A DNA stretch of 64,000 nt from Ohtaekwangia sp035628875 (GCA_035628875.1 DASPIZ010000064.1:1-64000), one strand, 5' to 3'. Counted from the stretch's first letter, positions 52,973 through 63,247 are shown. Translations and numbers: made by a program. Notes: generated by a model not told the origin, from the letters alone.

Positions 52973-55900
52973 TTATAACATTGACGATGATTTCACCACC
53001 TTCATGGTACCATTCATGATTGACCAATGACCCGGAAACGTACAGACAAACGGATAGTCACCGGGTTGTGACGGTGCTATAAATGTAAGCTTCACTTCAT
53101 TTTGTGGATTAACAAGCGGTGTGCTGAAAAGTACTTCCGGAAGGTCAGGTACATATTGCATCTCTGCACCTTTTGGATTGGATGCCAGTTTATCAGCGGC
53201 CTTCCCTACTGTTTCGAGCATACCAGGTTTGGTGATCACAAGGTTATGCTGCATAAAATCAGGGTTAGTAAAAATGATCTCAACAGGTTTACCGGCTACT
53301 ACGGTAAAAGATTTCAAATCGTATTTCATTTCATTTTTTATAACCGATATTTTGATTTTTGTTACATCGGCTGCTGTGGTGCCCGCAATGTCATCGGTTG
53401 GCGACGCCTTGTCCCCATAGTTTTGAATAAACACTTCGCCAATAGAGGTGTCTTCAAAAACATTATTATTAGCCGACCGATATTGTTTTTCTACCTCATA
53501 CTTCCACGGGCCAGACAATGGTATTTTTTCACCGCCGATCTGAAAGAACAGTTCATCTTCTTTTCCATTGATTCCGCCATTCCCGCCGGTATCGTCGACG
53601 CGAACAGCAATAATATTTCTTCCTGCTTTCAGTACCCCGGCGGGAATTTTGTAGTTCCGTTTTTTACTATACGCCCTTTCGGTACCACCTATTTTAACAC
53701 CGTTGATATAGGTAACGTCGGAATCGTCAATAGGCCCAAGTGATATCGTCGCATTTTTATTGACGCTGCCCGAAGAAATCTCAACGGCTTTACGAAACCA
53801 TACCACGCCATCCATTTCAAGACCGGCTTGCTCAATTGACGTTGGTAATTTCATTTCTTTCCAAGCCTCATCATCGTGATCCTTTGCCTCCCTTTCGACT
53901 ATTCCTGTAGCATCATTCGTTTGACTCTTGTAATCCGGATTACGCGCCTTAAAAGCACTGATAAAACCATTCGCGTGGTAAGTCGCTGCAGTATAGACCG
54001 CTTTTGAAAGCCACGCATCGTTCTTAACACTTTCATCATTACTAAGGTCGAAAAGTATTTGGCCTATTTTATCTGAAGCTGAAATTCCGGCGAGGGAAAG
54101 AATGGCAGCTAAACGTGTGTTGGGATCGGCATCGTGAATAACGTCAGCGGCGATGATGTCTGATTGCCCACCAACAACGTGGGATAATATTTGTATACTG
54201 GCTTTTCTTACCGCAGGTGATTTATGTTTAAGCGCAGTAGCCACAACGTTGCGTGCCTCTTCATTTTTGTTGATAATGTTTAATCCATCAATGGTCCACA
54301 AAGCATGTGCTGCCGGAAAATTATTTCCAGTTTGATCAACATCATCCGATTGAATTAATTCATATAGGTCCGAAAGGATGCTTGTGTTACCCGATTCCAC
54401 CAGCAGGCGTTGTGCGGTCATTCTCCAAAAATGGTTGTCGTTCTTCAATGCTTTGACCAAGTCATCCGGCTTATCTTTACTTAGTGCAAGAGGCTCATAT
54501 GGTTTTGCATTTTTGTACACTACCCGCCATACTCGTCCATGTGATTTATCACGGAGCGGATTTTCATACGCATTACCCTCGCCATTTTCGGCAGCATAGC
54601 CGCCACGTTCGGGTGTAGGTGTAGGGTTGTGTTGAATAATGAAGTTATACCAATCTAACACCCAGACTGCTCCATCAGGCCCCACTTTAGCTTCAACGGG
54701 TGATACCCACTCGTCAGCGCCCGCAAATAAATTCCAGCCATCTTTTTCTTTAAAACCTGCGCCATCTTTTTCAATCCGGGCGATGTGTACAAGATGACCC
54801 GTAGGCTCACATACAAAAGCAACGTTACCCCAATACGTTTCCGGATAATTGCGTGCGTTATAAAAGCTATGACCTGCGGCTGCGGTAAAACCACCGAATA
54901 CATCAACCTGTCTTACCTTATCTGTTACCGGATGCATGGCATAGTGTCCATCTATCTTTAAACTCCCAATGCTAATGCCTTCTACTCCCTTCGCAATGGT
55001 GTTTGGAATACCCATGTAAACACTGTGCGTATTATTAGCTGTAGAGGCGAATACATCGTTGTGTTCATTAAAACCCAATCCCCAGGTATTATTACTCGTA
55101 CTGGTCATGAACTCAAACCTTGATACATCGGGAGGAAAACGATATAGTCCCTGACGGAATTTAAAATGTTCTCCTGCGATGGTTCCTTCAAAACCAGAAT
55201 ATCCTACGCTACCCCAAATATTGTTATCGTATCCATAACGCAAATTAGATGGGCCTGCATGCGTATCATAGGTTCCCCAGCCTTCCATGATGACGGTCTT
55301 TACATCTGCTTTATCATCACCATCGGTATCTTTCAGAAAAAGGAAGTGGGGTGCTTGGGAAACAATGACTCCACCATTGGCAAAGGCAAGACTGGTTGGA
55401 ATATTTAAGTTATCCGCAAAGACAGTGAACTTATCAGCTTTGCCGTCGCCATTGGTGTCTTCACATATTTTTATACGATCGTCTCCCTGGCCTTTATCAT
55501 TGCGAACGGTGTTTGGATAATCTACCGTCTCGATTACCCATAGCCTGCCCTTTTCATCCCAATCCATGGCAATGGGATTAATGATATCAGGTTCGGAGGC
55601 AAACAGCTCCAGATCAAACTGAGGAGGTACCTGGATTAGCTTTTTCGATTCTTCCGGCGACAAAGGTTCCTGATACTTTGGTGCAGGATCCCGTTTCTCA
55701 TAATTGGGAATATTTTCTACTTCCTTATAAACAAGTGTTGGAATTTCTTTTTTATAATCTTCCCATTGCTGTTTTACCTTGTCGCCGACAGCCCATACAA
55801 TTCCTTGCTTCATTAACTGATGAAATCCAGGATTATTCCATGTACGCTCATCATGTCCATAGGCAGTGTAGAACACCCTTCCCTTGCCATGCGTTTTCGT

Positions 55901-56488
55901 CCACGTCCAGGGCTCGCGATGCGTACTATCAATACGTTCCATTAAAACGGTACGGTCGTCGCTTAATTTATGATGTACATAAGTTTCATCCCACGTCGAA
56001 AACTCCAGTAACGAGTCCATCGTAGGATGTTCTCTATTTATGATCTTTGCCGTGAACGTATCTGTTTCGTGTTTGTGAAATTGCCCACCGACGAGTGCAA
56101 CGTATTGTGAAGAATTACGGAAACAAAAACTGGCACAATGTACGGGTATAAATCCCTTGCCTTCTTCAACGAAATCAAGTAAAGCCTCTTCCTGATTTGA
56201 AGTGATCGAATCATGATTGGCATAGATCACGAGTCCATCATACCAGGAAAGATTCTCTTTGTTCAGGTCTTGCGGATCAGCCGTGTATGTTAGGTTAATG
56301 CCCTCTTTTGCGAGCGCAGAACTAAGCATCGGCATAAATGCTGCGGAATTATGGTGTTCGCTGTTATGTCCGAGGAAAAGAATTTCAATTTTCCTTGGAC
56401 CTGTTTCATCCCTCTTTTTCCCCGTGGTACTGCATGAAAAAAATAAGATGGCCGATAGACCCCAGATACAGAACGTTAATATTCTCAT
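52973..56488 (-). CDS. ThuA - PVC-type dehydrogenase propeller - HEAT - jelly-roll - azurin fusion lipoprotein
   Basis: A 1171-residue lipoprotein (Cys19, LFFSC). Domains in order: ThuA-like (34-235, LFLGHNSEHH, GGQFHKHETD, HGKGRVFYTAYGHD); a PVC-type membrane-bound dehydrogenase beta-propeller (about 290-660) with two Asp-rich calcium-like loops DTNGDGKAD (344-352) and DTDGDDKAD (387-395); HEAT repeats (about 670-845); a jelly-roll carbohydrate-binding-like domain (860-1000); and a C-terminal cupredoxin (1040-1168). The cupredoxin has a full type-1 copper set: His1081, Cys1149, His1154, Met1158. No CxxCH heme motif exists, unlike Planctomycete relatives. It is probably a periplasmic sugar or alcohol dehydrogenase passing electrons to copper. 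First gene of its operon, divergent from an AraC regulator. Confidence 0.85.
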   Translation of the reverse strand: MRILTFCIWGLSAILFFSCSTTGKKRDETGPRKIEILFLGHNSEHHNSAAFMPMLSSALAKEGINLTYTADPQDLNKENLSWYDGLVIYANHDSITSNQEEALLDFVEEGKGFIPVHCASFCFRNSSQYVALVGGQFHKHETDTFTAKIINREHPTMDSLLEFSTWDETYVHHKLSDDRTVLMERIDSTHREPWTWTKTHGKGRVFYTAYGHDERTWNNPGFHQLMKQGIVWAVGDKVKQQWEDYKKEIPTLVYKEVENIPNYEKRDPAPKYQEPLSPEESKKLIQVPPQFDLELFASEPDIINPIAMDWDEKGRLWVIETVDYPNTVRNDKGQGDDRIKICEDTNGDGKADKFTVFADNLNIPTSLAFANGGVIVSQAPHFLFLKDTDGDDKADVKTVIMEGWGTYDTHAGPSNLRYGYDNNIWGSVGYSGFEGTIAGEHFKFRQGLYRFPPDVSRFEFMTSTSNNTWGLGFNEHNDVFASTANNTHSVYMGIPNTIAKGVEGISIGSLKIDGHYAMHPVTDKVRQVDVFGGFTAAAGHSFYNARNYPETYWGNVAFVCEPTGHLVHIARIEKDGAGFKEKDGWNLFAGADEWVSPVEAKVGPDGAVWVLDWYNFIIQHNPTPTPERGGYAAENGEGNAYENPLRDKSHGRVWRVVYKNAKPYEPLALSKDKPDDLVKALKNDNHFWRMTAQRLLVESGNTSILSDLYELIQSDDVDQTGNNFPAAHALWTIDGLNIINKNEEARNVVATALKHKSPAVRKASIQILSHVVGGQSDIIAADVIHDADPNTRLAAILSLAGISASDKIGQILFDLSNDESVKNDAWLSKAVYTAATYHANGFISAFKARNPDYKSQTNDATGIVEREAKDHDDEAWKEMKLPTSIEQAGLEMDGVVWFRKAVEISSGSVNKNATISLGPIDDSDVTYINGVKIGGTERAYSKKRNYKIPAGVLKAGRNIIAVRVDDTGGNGGINGKEDELFFQIGGEKIPLSGPWKYEVEKQYRSANNNVFEDTSIGEVFIQNYGDKASPTDDIAGTTAADVTKIKISVIKNEMKYDLKSFTVVAGKPVEIIFTNPDFMQHNLVITKPGMLETVGKAADKLASNPKGAEMQYVPDLPEVLFSTPLVNPQNEVKLTFIAPSQPGDYPFVCTFPGHWSIMNGTMKVVKSSSML

Positions 56489-56575
56489 TGCTTCTTACCG
56501 TTAATGTTATAAAGCTCTACTAATATTTCTGCAATCGTTTCCTGAATATTATCAAAAAATGACTGCTTTTTAACA

Positions 56576-56583
56576 TAATTTTG
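56576..56583 (+). promoter_or_regulatory. Candidate -7 element of the araC-type gene
   Basis: TAATTTTG matches TAnnTTTG and lies 51 bp before the ATG at 56634. A GTG start at 56601 would leave a leader of only about 10 bases, which favours the ATG. No -33 element was found. Confidence 0.38.
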
Positions 56584-56633
56584 AATGGATTGAGTAATTT
56601 GTGATAAATAAATACCAAAATATACGAGCTGCG

Positions 56634-57515
56634 ATGAAAGTACCCTTGCAGAAAACACCTATCTCTTCGAATCATGCTTTTGAAATAAAATATTTAAAAG
56701 AAGCGCATTTCGATCCGAACTGGCATTTTCATTCGGAATATCAGTTGTTTATTGTACTCAACGGCACCGGTACGCGCTTTATTGGTGATCATGTTAGTCC
56801 TTTTAAGCCGGGTGATCTGGTTTTTACCGGGCCGGACCTGCCGCATCTTTGGAGAAGTGATGGCGAATATTTTCATGGCGACGAAAGCCTCGGAACAGAA
56901 GGAATTGTGATTTATTTTCAGGAGAATTTTTTAGGCAATGAGTTCCTGCAAAAAAAGGAAATGTTTAAGGTGCAACAACTCTTTACACGCGCAAAGCGTG
57001 GCATCGAAATAATTGGAAAAACTGCTCATGAGGTAAAGCAATTCATGTATGATCTCCTCAAAGCTGAAGACTTTGATCGTATTCTTTTACTCCTTCGACT
57101 TTTAAACTTGCTGGCCAACACAACGGAGTACAATTTGCTGAGCAGTGCCGGTTATTCTAACTCCTTAAAACCTTCGGATACGGAGCGCCTGAATAAAGTA
57201 CATGAATACGTCATGAAACGGTTCAGAGAGAAAATAAGTCTGGAAGAAGTGGCTAACATTGCCAATATGGCACCCGCTGCATTTAGTCGATATTTCAAGA
57301 TGCATGCAAACAAAACATTTTCAGATTTTATAACTGAGATCAGGATTGGCCATTCATGTAAATTGTTGGTTGAAAAAAACCTTAACGTCTCAGAAGTTTG
57401 CTATGAAAGCGGATTTCATACACTATCTAATTTTAACAGGCAATTCAAAGCAGTAACAAACTACAGTCCCCTGGAGTATAGGAAAAAATTCAATGATACT
57501 TTTGCAGATCTGTGA
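56634..57515 (+). CDS. AraC family regulator with N-terminal cupin domain
   Basis: Cytoplasmic transcription factor of 293 residues from the ATG at 56634 (MKVPLQKTPIS), chosen over a GTG 11 codons upstream. The N-terminal cupin (about 10-100, HFHSEYQLFIVLNGTGTRFIGDHVSPFKPGDLVFTGPDLPH in segments) should bind a small sugar-like effector. The C-terminal pair of helix-turn-helix units (KISLEEVANIANMAPAAFSRYFKM and LNVSEVCYESGFHTLSNFNRQFKAVT) binds DNA. It is divergent from the ThuA-azurin operon across 145 bp and is the likely regulator of that operon. It is convergent with the hybrid two-component gene. Confidence 0.9.
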   Translation: MKVPLQKTPISSNHAFEIKYLKEAHFDPNWHFHSEYQLFIVLNGTGTRFIGDHVSPFKPGDLVFTGPDLPHLWRSDGEYFHGDESLGTEGIVIYFQENFLGNEFLQKKEMFKVQQLFTRAKRGIEIIGKTAHEVKQFMYDLLKAEDFDRILLLLRLLNLLANTTEYNLLSSAGYSNSLKPSDTERLNKVHEYVMKRFREKISLEEVANIANMAPAAFSRYFKMHANKTFSDFITEIRIGHSCKLLVEKNLNVSEVCYESGFHTLSNFNRQFKAVTNYSPLEYRKKFNDTFADL

Positions 57516-57568
57516 TCGATTTATGACTCCGCTATTCATCGAAGTTAAACGCTGCCAAAATTTATTTT

Positions 57569-60500
57569 TTACACCTGCTTTTCGAGAAGTGAAGAAGGTG
57601 AGAATCCAAATTCCTTTTGAAAGCATTTTCTGAAGTATTTGATATCTGTAAAACCTACTTTGTATACGACTTCGTACACCTTAAACTTTCCAGATTTCAG
57701 TAAGTTGGCTGCCTCTGCCAAACGCAGTGACCTGACATACTCCACTGGTGAAAGGCCGGTTAGAGACTTGATCTTTTTGTATAAAAGTGATTTGCTGACG
57801 TTGAGTTCTTCACAAACATCCTCCAGGCTAAGTTCCGTGTTCTCAAGATTACGTCTGACTAAATCATAAATCTTTTGAAGAAATTTTTCGTCAATTGAAA
57901 TAACTTGCTTTTCTTCAGATCCATTCTGGATGAAACGACTGCGGTAGAAGCGCATAACATTCTCGTGCGACTGCAACAGATTATCAACCGTAAGCCCCAG
58001 CATGTCAGGACTGAATGGCTTGGTGATGTATGCATCTGCTCCGATTTCCAGCCCTTCCTTATGATGGGTAAAGGCTGTCTTGGCCGTTAGTAGTATTACC
58101 GGTATGTGACTCGTCTTAATTGTTTGCTTGACGTGCTTACAGAAGTCAATTCCGTTCATTTCCGGCATCATCACATCGCTGATGATAAGGTCTGGATTTC
58201 CGTTCACGGCAATATCAATGGCTTCTCTTCCATTATTTGCTTCTAGTATGCGGTAAGTTTCTTCGAAGTATCCTTTTAAAAATTCGCGGATCTCCTGATC
58301 ATCCTCTACAATTAAAATTGTTTTGAGACCTTTCTTCCGGATCGCATGTGGTTCAGCGTGCTCCTCCTCAAACTCCCTGTTGTGATTGATCGGCAAGATT
58401 TGTTGAGCGCTTTCATCAACAACGACCTCGCTCGCAACGAAATGTTCCTTGCCAATGGGAATCTTTATTGTGAAGACCGACCCTTGCCCTTCATTGCTTG
58501 TTACGTAGATCAAGCCTTTGTGTAAGTGGATTAATTTCTTTGCCAGCGCCAGGCCAATTCCGGAACTAACAGGACTTGTATTGTCAGCCTGATAGAACCA
58601 GTCAAAAATGTATTTCAATTTTTCCTGCGGAATGCCGATTCCATTGTCGGTGATCTTAATAACGATATGTTGATCTGAAGTAACAGGATTTTGACTCTTT
58701 TCTGAAGTAACAGATACAACAATGCGGTTGCCACTTCCAATGTATTTAAATGAATTTGATAAAATATTATTCAAAACCATTTCCAGCTTTTCTTTATCGA
58801 ACCATGTTTTGATTTCATCATGGGTAGATTTGAACTGAAAATCGATGTGCTTACGGCGTGCTAACTCTTTGAAATTGATAAAAATTTCTTCGCAGAACGA
58901 AACGATATTGTCTTCCTTCACCCGAAGCACCATGCTGCCACTTTCAGCTTTGCGGTAGTCAAGGAGTTTGTTTATGAGATTCAGCAGTTTATGGGCATTG
59001 TTATAAACTACTTTTAATTTTTTTCCCAAGGGCGTGTAAATGCTCTCCCGCGTAAGAATTTCCTCCATAGGTCCAATGATGAGTGTTAATGGAGTCCTAA
59101 ACTCATGTGACACTTCAGTGAAGAAACTGAGTTTTTCCTGAACCATTTGCCGTTGTCTGAGACGGAGCGCATTCTCTACCCTTAACCGGCGATTTAGCTG
59201 CTTTTGTTTTTTCTTGTTCTTATAGATGATAAGTGAAACGAGCCCAATGCATATAGCGTAAAGAATGTATGCCATGGGGGTTCTCCAGAACGGTGGTAGA
59301 ATTTTCACATTGATGCTTGCGTAATCTTTTGGCCACTCATTTTCCTGTACGGTCGCCTTTACCTTAAACGTGTAGTCACCGGGTTGAAGATACCGATACG
59401 TAGCCGAACGCGAATTCCCGGCGGGGTTCCAATCTTTATCAATTCCCTCAAGTTTATAAGCGTAACGACTCTTCTGAGGATAGTTGTAATTGAGTGCTGT
59501 AAATTCGAACGTAAAAACCGATTGCTTACTGGTAAGTGTGATCTGTTTCGTTTCGTCAATTACCTTTTGTAACAAGTTGTCCTGATCTCCGATGTTTACT
59601 TTCTTGTTAAATAACTGCAAACCTGAAATCAGGACTTTCGGCGTGTTTAACTCGCTATTCAGCTGCTGCGGATCAAATATGTTAATTCCAAATGCACCTC
59701 CGAAGCAAATATAATTTTCAACAGGATTGTACAAGGTGGATCCGGGATTGAACTGCCCTTCCTGCAATCCATCAAAGTGAGTATAGTTAATAAATTTTTC
59801 GGTCTCCGGATAGAACTTACTAATTCCCCGAATGGTACTCATCCATATATTACCAGAATCGTCGATCCTAACACCCTGCACAATGTTATTTAGCAACCCG
59901 TGTTCAACGCCATACCGCTTTAATGTTTTTTTTGCCGGATTAAAAACTGCGAGTCCCCCGCCTGACCCAAGCCAGATGTCACCTTTGGCGTCAAGTGCCA
60001 TGGAAAATATCAAGTTGCTTTTAAGCGGATTATCAGCTTCCGTGTTGTCAAAATACCGCGTGACTTCATTGCTCTTCACATCGTAGTGTATCAAGCCTCC
60101 GCCATAACAACCCATCCACAAGTCACCGCGTTTATCTTCGACAAAAGCGCGTGCATCGATGGTCCGGAAGTCTGTATTGCCAGGGAAGTATTTAAATTTA
60201 CCCGATTTCTTATCCAGTATACATATTCCGGCGCGGGCTGTGCCTATCCACATGTTTTTTTTAGAGTCTTCAAAAAGCGTCCGACATTGGCTTGATAACG
60301 GCGCTGCTTCATTGGAAAGCTCGTGAACGTACTGTACAAATGCATCACGCTCTCTATCGTATCGAAAGACTCCGAAAAGTGAAGTACCAAACCAGAGATT
60401 ATCATCGGCATCTTCGCGTATACTCAATATTACATTATCTTTAATATCTCCCGGTTTCGCGCTTGCGACATAATGTTTCAGAATCGTTCCGTCTTTGCTG

Positions 60501-61678
60501 AATTTGAAAATTCCACTTCCATTTGTACCAGCCCAGATATGCCCAAACTTGTCAAGACACAAGCCATTAAATGATACATAGGTCTCTGCCGATCCCAACA
60601 CTTCTTTAACACTAATCGTATTGAATTGTTTTGTTTCGGCACCGATCATAAAGACACCTTCACCATGCGTTCCAAGCCAGATGTTTTTATCGCGGTCCTC
60701 ATAGATCGCTTTAATCGTTGTGCGTGAAATATTGTATCGATCCAGTTTCTGAATGTGCTGATACGTGATTTTGTCTACTTTCCTGTTGTCAAATCCCTTC
60801 AGATCGATCGCGTAAAGGCCATCACTGAGTGTTCCAATCCATAACATTTTGTTTGAATCCTGCAGGAGTGAATAAATTCCTTTTGTTGTCAAATCGTCAT
60901 TGGATAGGGGGACAGTTACAAACTCATTTTTACTTCTCAGATAGACGCTTAATCCCTTTGTTGTACCAATCCAAATATTGCCGAGATGATCTTCTATGAT
61001 ACATTTTACATAGCGTGAAGGAAGTACATTCACACCCGACAAGTCAGGAACGTGATCGGTCACCTTATGGCTATCTGTCTTGTATACATTTAACCCGCGA
61101 TCCTGCGAGCCATTCCAGAGCAAACCGTACGTATCTTCATAGCTGACAATAGTACTCGTTGTTGTTAGCGAAGGAAGGAGTTGCTTGTTGTATGTGACAA
61201 TCGTGCCTTTAGTTTCATCAAAATATCCAAACCCGCCCAGGTAAAATGATAGCCATAAATTTCCATCGCTACTGTTTGCAATGAAACTTATATCATTACT
61301 ATATGGTTTGTCATTGACGAACGAAAAGAATTTTTCGATTGACAGATCAAACCTGTAAAGCCCCCTGCGTGATGATACCCACAGATTACCCTGCTCATCA
61401 GCAAGAATACTTTGGATATAGTTGTCGTGAAAAGGAACGTCGCTGTGAGAATCAAATTTAAAAGGACTAAATCCATAACCGTCGAACCGGTTTAGTCCAT
61501 CTTCTGTACCAAGCCAGATAAAGCCTTTTTTATCCTGTGCGATGGTGTTCACCACACCGTGGGATAGCCCCTCCGTTATGCCAAATTTGCGGATAATCTT
61601 TGATTCTGTATTCTGACTAAAGGCAAAACAAAAAATCGAACAAAAGGATAAAGTAAAAAGAAAACGAAATGCACTCAT
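57569..61678 (-). CDS. Hybrid two-component system regulator (propeller-kinase-receiver-AraC)
   Basis: Single-protein sensor and activator of about 1369 residues. I chose the ATG at 61678 (MSAFRFLFTLSF) over a GTG four codons upstream; residues below count from that GTG. Order: signal peptide; 14 or so Reg_prop propeller blades (35-690, repeated 'D..G.IWLGT..GL'); Y_Y_Y domain (730-797); membrane helix (805-823); histidine kinase with His862 in SHEFRTPL and ATP-lid text ITDNGIGIP and SGIGLALAKKL; receiver (1122-1240) with phospho-acceptor Asp1172 in SDVMMPEMNG; AraC-type HTH (1265-1373). It should sense a glycan fragment in the periplasm and activate the neighbouring DUF2264/SusD locus. Confidence 0.95.
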   Translation of the reverse strand: MSAFRFLFTLSFCSIFCFAFSQNTESKIIRKFGITEGLSHGVVNTIAQDKKGFIWLGTEDGLNRFDGYGFSPFKFDSHSDVPFHDNYIQSILADEQGNLWVSSRRGLYRFDLSIEKFFSFVNDKPYSNDISFIANSSDGNLWLSFYLGGFGYFDETKGTIVTYNKQLLPSLTTTSTIVSYEDTYGLLWNGSQDRGLNVYKTDSHKVTDHVPDLSGVNVLPSRYVKCIIEDHLGNIWIGTTKGLSVYLRSKNEFVTVPLSNDDLTTKGIYSLLQDSNKMLWIGTLSDGLYAIDLKGFDNRKVDKITYQHIQKLDRYNISRTTIKAIYEDRDKNIWLGTHGEGVFMIGAETKQFNTISVKEVLGSAETYVSFNGLCLDKFGHIWAGTNGSGIFKFSKDGTILKHYVASAKPGDIKDNVILSIREDADDNLWFGTSLFGVFRYDRERDAFVQYVHELSNEAAPLSSQCRTLFEDSKKNMWIGTARAGICILDKKSGKFKYFPGNTDFRTIDARAFVEDKRGDLWMGCYGGGLIHYDVKSNEVTRYFDNTEADNPLKSNLIFSMALDAKGDIWLGSGGGLAVFNPAKKTLKRYGVEHGLLNNIVQGVRIDDSGNIWMSTIRGISKFYPETEKFINYTHFDGLQEGQFNPGSTLYNPVENYICFGGAFGINIFDPQQLNSELNTPKVLISGLQLFNKKVNIGDQDNLLQKVIDETKQITLTSKQSVFTFEFTALNYNYPQKSRYAYKLEGIDKDWNPAGNSRSATYRYLQPGDYTFKVKATVQENEWPKDYASINVKILPPFWRTPMAYILYAICIGLVSLIIYKNKKKQKQLNRRLRVENALRLRQRQMVQEKLSFFTEVSHEFRTPLTLIIGPMEEILTRESIYTPLGKKLKVVYNNAHKLLNLINKLLDYRKAESGSMVLRVKEDNIVSFCEEIFINFKELARRKHIDFQFKSTHDEIKTWFDKEKLEMVLNNILSNSFKYIGSGNRIVVSVTSEKSQNPVTSDQHIVIKITDNGIGIPQEKLKYIFDWFYQADNTSPVSSGIGLALAKKLIHLHKGLIYVTSNEGQGSVFTIKIPIGKEHFVASEVVVDESAQQILPINHNREFEEEHAEPHAIRKKGLKTILIVEDDQEIREFLKGYFEETYRILEANNGREAIDIAVNGNPDLIISDVMMPEMNGIDFCKHVKQTIKTSHIPVILLTAKTAFTHHKEGLEIGADAYITKPFSPDMLGLTVDNLLQSHENVMRFYRSRFIQNGSEEKQVISIDEKFLQKIYDLVRRNLENTELSLEDVCEELNVSKSLLYKKIKSLTGLSPVEYVRSLRLAEAANLLKSGKFKVYEVVYKVGFTDIKYFRKCFQKEFGFSPSSLLEKQV

Positions 61679-61759
61679 CTTTCTAAACACGTATCTGCTT
61701 TCCTATTTCAGAGAGTTTAAGATACAACAAATATTTCTTATCTGGAATTGATCGGTGCT

Positions 61760-63022
61760 CTAACCAGGATCGTAAGCCTTATCAATAGGTATAGCTTCAC
61801 CGTTAAAAACTTTTTTACTAGTCCACGGAGTAAAAGGACCGTGCCAAAATTCATTGTCAGCCGGCAAGCCCAGCGGAAGGAAAGCCGCGGTACAAAGGTA
61901 AAGACTCCCTGTTGAAATATAGTGCTCGCCAATTTCTGGCTGGTGACCGCATAAGCCAATGGTAAGCCAACCTTTTTCATCAAATGTCCCAGGTGCATCG
62001 AGCGTTCGCCGGATCACCGCAGTAAGTGCTGATCGTACCTGAGCGGGTTTTAATGATGCCGGTAAATTTTGCTCCAATGCCACCTGACTTAGCAATTGAA
62101 AAGCGCCGCACCGATATGCCAGTGATCGCCCTACGGGAGGAAAACTACCATCCGGAGCAATGAGTCGCTCCTGAATTTCGGCGTATCGTTGTGATCGTTT
62201 ACGCACCGTATTGAATGACGATTTAACGTTGTCGTTTTTTTCTTTGACAACCCTTAATATATCGAGTAACATGGGTTGAATAACATAGCTGTTATAATAA
62301 TCAAAATGAAAGTGTTCTCCATCACCATACACACTATCACCCAGATACCATTCCTCATGCTTCCCTGTAGCATAGTCTATGCGTTGTGTCTCGCATGTTC
62401 CGGTAAATTTCAACAACGCGGCTTCAATCATGGCTGGAAAGAGGAGCCAGTTGCTTTCATATGGTTTAATATGTCTTGTTGATTTTAACGCTGCAATTAC
62501 GCGGTCCTGCGTTACGCGGTCGAGGTTTCCCCATAATTGTTTTGGGGCTCTGATCAGGCCATGTGCCAGGAATGCAGCGTCGACCAATGGCTGACCACCT
62601 TTCGTAAAATTCAAAAAATCCGGCGACGATGGATCTACGGCATGGTCCATCGACTTGATTACGAGGTCGAGCATCTCTTTGCTCGCTTTACCTTCGCTTG
62701 TTCCGTCGGCAGGAAGTTCAAGCCAGGGTGCCAATCCGCTTATACTTCTACCAAAAGCTTCCAGGTGCGACACCAATTTTCGTTCATCTTGGTTATTGTT
62801 TTTTGCCTCTATCGCCATTTCCTTCTTTAGTTGTCCTTTTGATAAAGCTTTCAAAACGGGTGCAGTAACTTTGGTAAGCGTGGATATCCAATACGCTCTA
62901 TCATTTTGAACTTCATCGACGATGGCCGTTGCTGAAGTTTTATCGGTACCCATCGCGACACCATGAACGAGGGAACCTGTGGCTATCAATGGAAGGCCTT
63001 TGAGAAAATTTCTTCTTAGCAT
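61760..63022 (-). CDS. DUF2264 domain protein, exported
   Basis: A 420-residue protein with a twin-arginine-like signal (MLRRNFLKGLPLIATGS), so it is probably periplasmic. The body fits DUF2264: alpha-helical, with FGRSISGLAPWLELP, SNWLLFPAMIEAALLKF, YATGKHEEWYLGDSVYGDGEHFHFDYYNSYVIQPMLLDIL, and GSFPPVGRSLAYRCGAFQ. Members resemble (alpha/alpha)6 glycan-active enzymes such as unsaturated uronyl hydrolases, and the Asp/Tyr-rich YGDGEHFHFDYYNS is a candidate active site. It lies between a SusD gene and the hybrid regulator, on the same strand as both. Function on an uronic-acid-containing glycan is a guess. Confidence 0.82.
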   Translation of the reverse strand: MLRRNFLKGLPLIATGSLVHGVAMGTDKTSATAIVDEVQNDRAYWISTLTKVTAPVLKALSKGQLKKEMAIEAKNNNQDERKLVSHLEAFGRSISGLAPWLELPADGTSEGKASKEMLDLVIKSMDHAVDPSSPDFLNFTKGGQPLVDAAFLAHGLIRAPKQLWGNLDRVTQDRVIAALKSTRHIKPYESNWLLFPAMIEAALLKFTGTCETQRIDYATGKHEEWYLGDSVYGDGEHFHFDYYNSYVIQPMLLDILRVVKEKNDNVKSSFNTVRKRSQRYAEIQERLIAPDGSFPPVGRSLAYRCGAFQLLSQVALEQNLPASLKPAQVRSALTAVIRRTLDAPGTFDEKGWLTIGLCGHQPEIGEHYISTGSLYLCTAAFLPLGLPADNEFWHGPFTPWTSKKVFNGEAIPIDKAYDPG

Positions 63023-63218
63023 TTTACGAATTTATAGCTCTAGTTTAATAATTCTTTTCCTGTTGGAAGAGAAATCCGCCAGCGTCGAACTTACTCCGGA
63101 ATTTCTTCACTTCTCCAGATGGGAGTAAAAAACAAGTGTAATCTTTTAATTTAGTTTAATGTTGAAATTGATTTTTAAAAATGGAGGCAGATCATGCTGT
63201 AATTAAGTTCTTAAAAAG

Positions 63219-63247
63219 AAGTTCGACGCTTTTGCGGCGTCGAACTT
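63219..63247 (-). terminator. Intrinsic terminator after the SusD gene
   Basis: Perfect 11-bp arms AAGTTCGACGC and GCGTCGAACTT around a 7-base loop, followed in the minus direction by TTCTTTTTAAG. It lies 55 bp past the SusD stop and before the DUF2264 gene. One arm plus three bases (GCGTCGAACTTACT) recurs at 63082-63095. Confidence 0.75.

Noticed and set aside
56601..56633. GTG start for the AraC-type gene
   Set aside because: It would begin about 10 bases after the likely transcription start, and the family usually starts near MKVPLQKTPIS.
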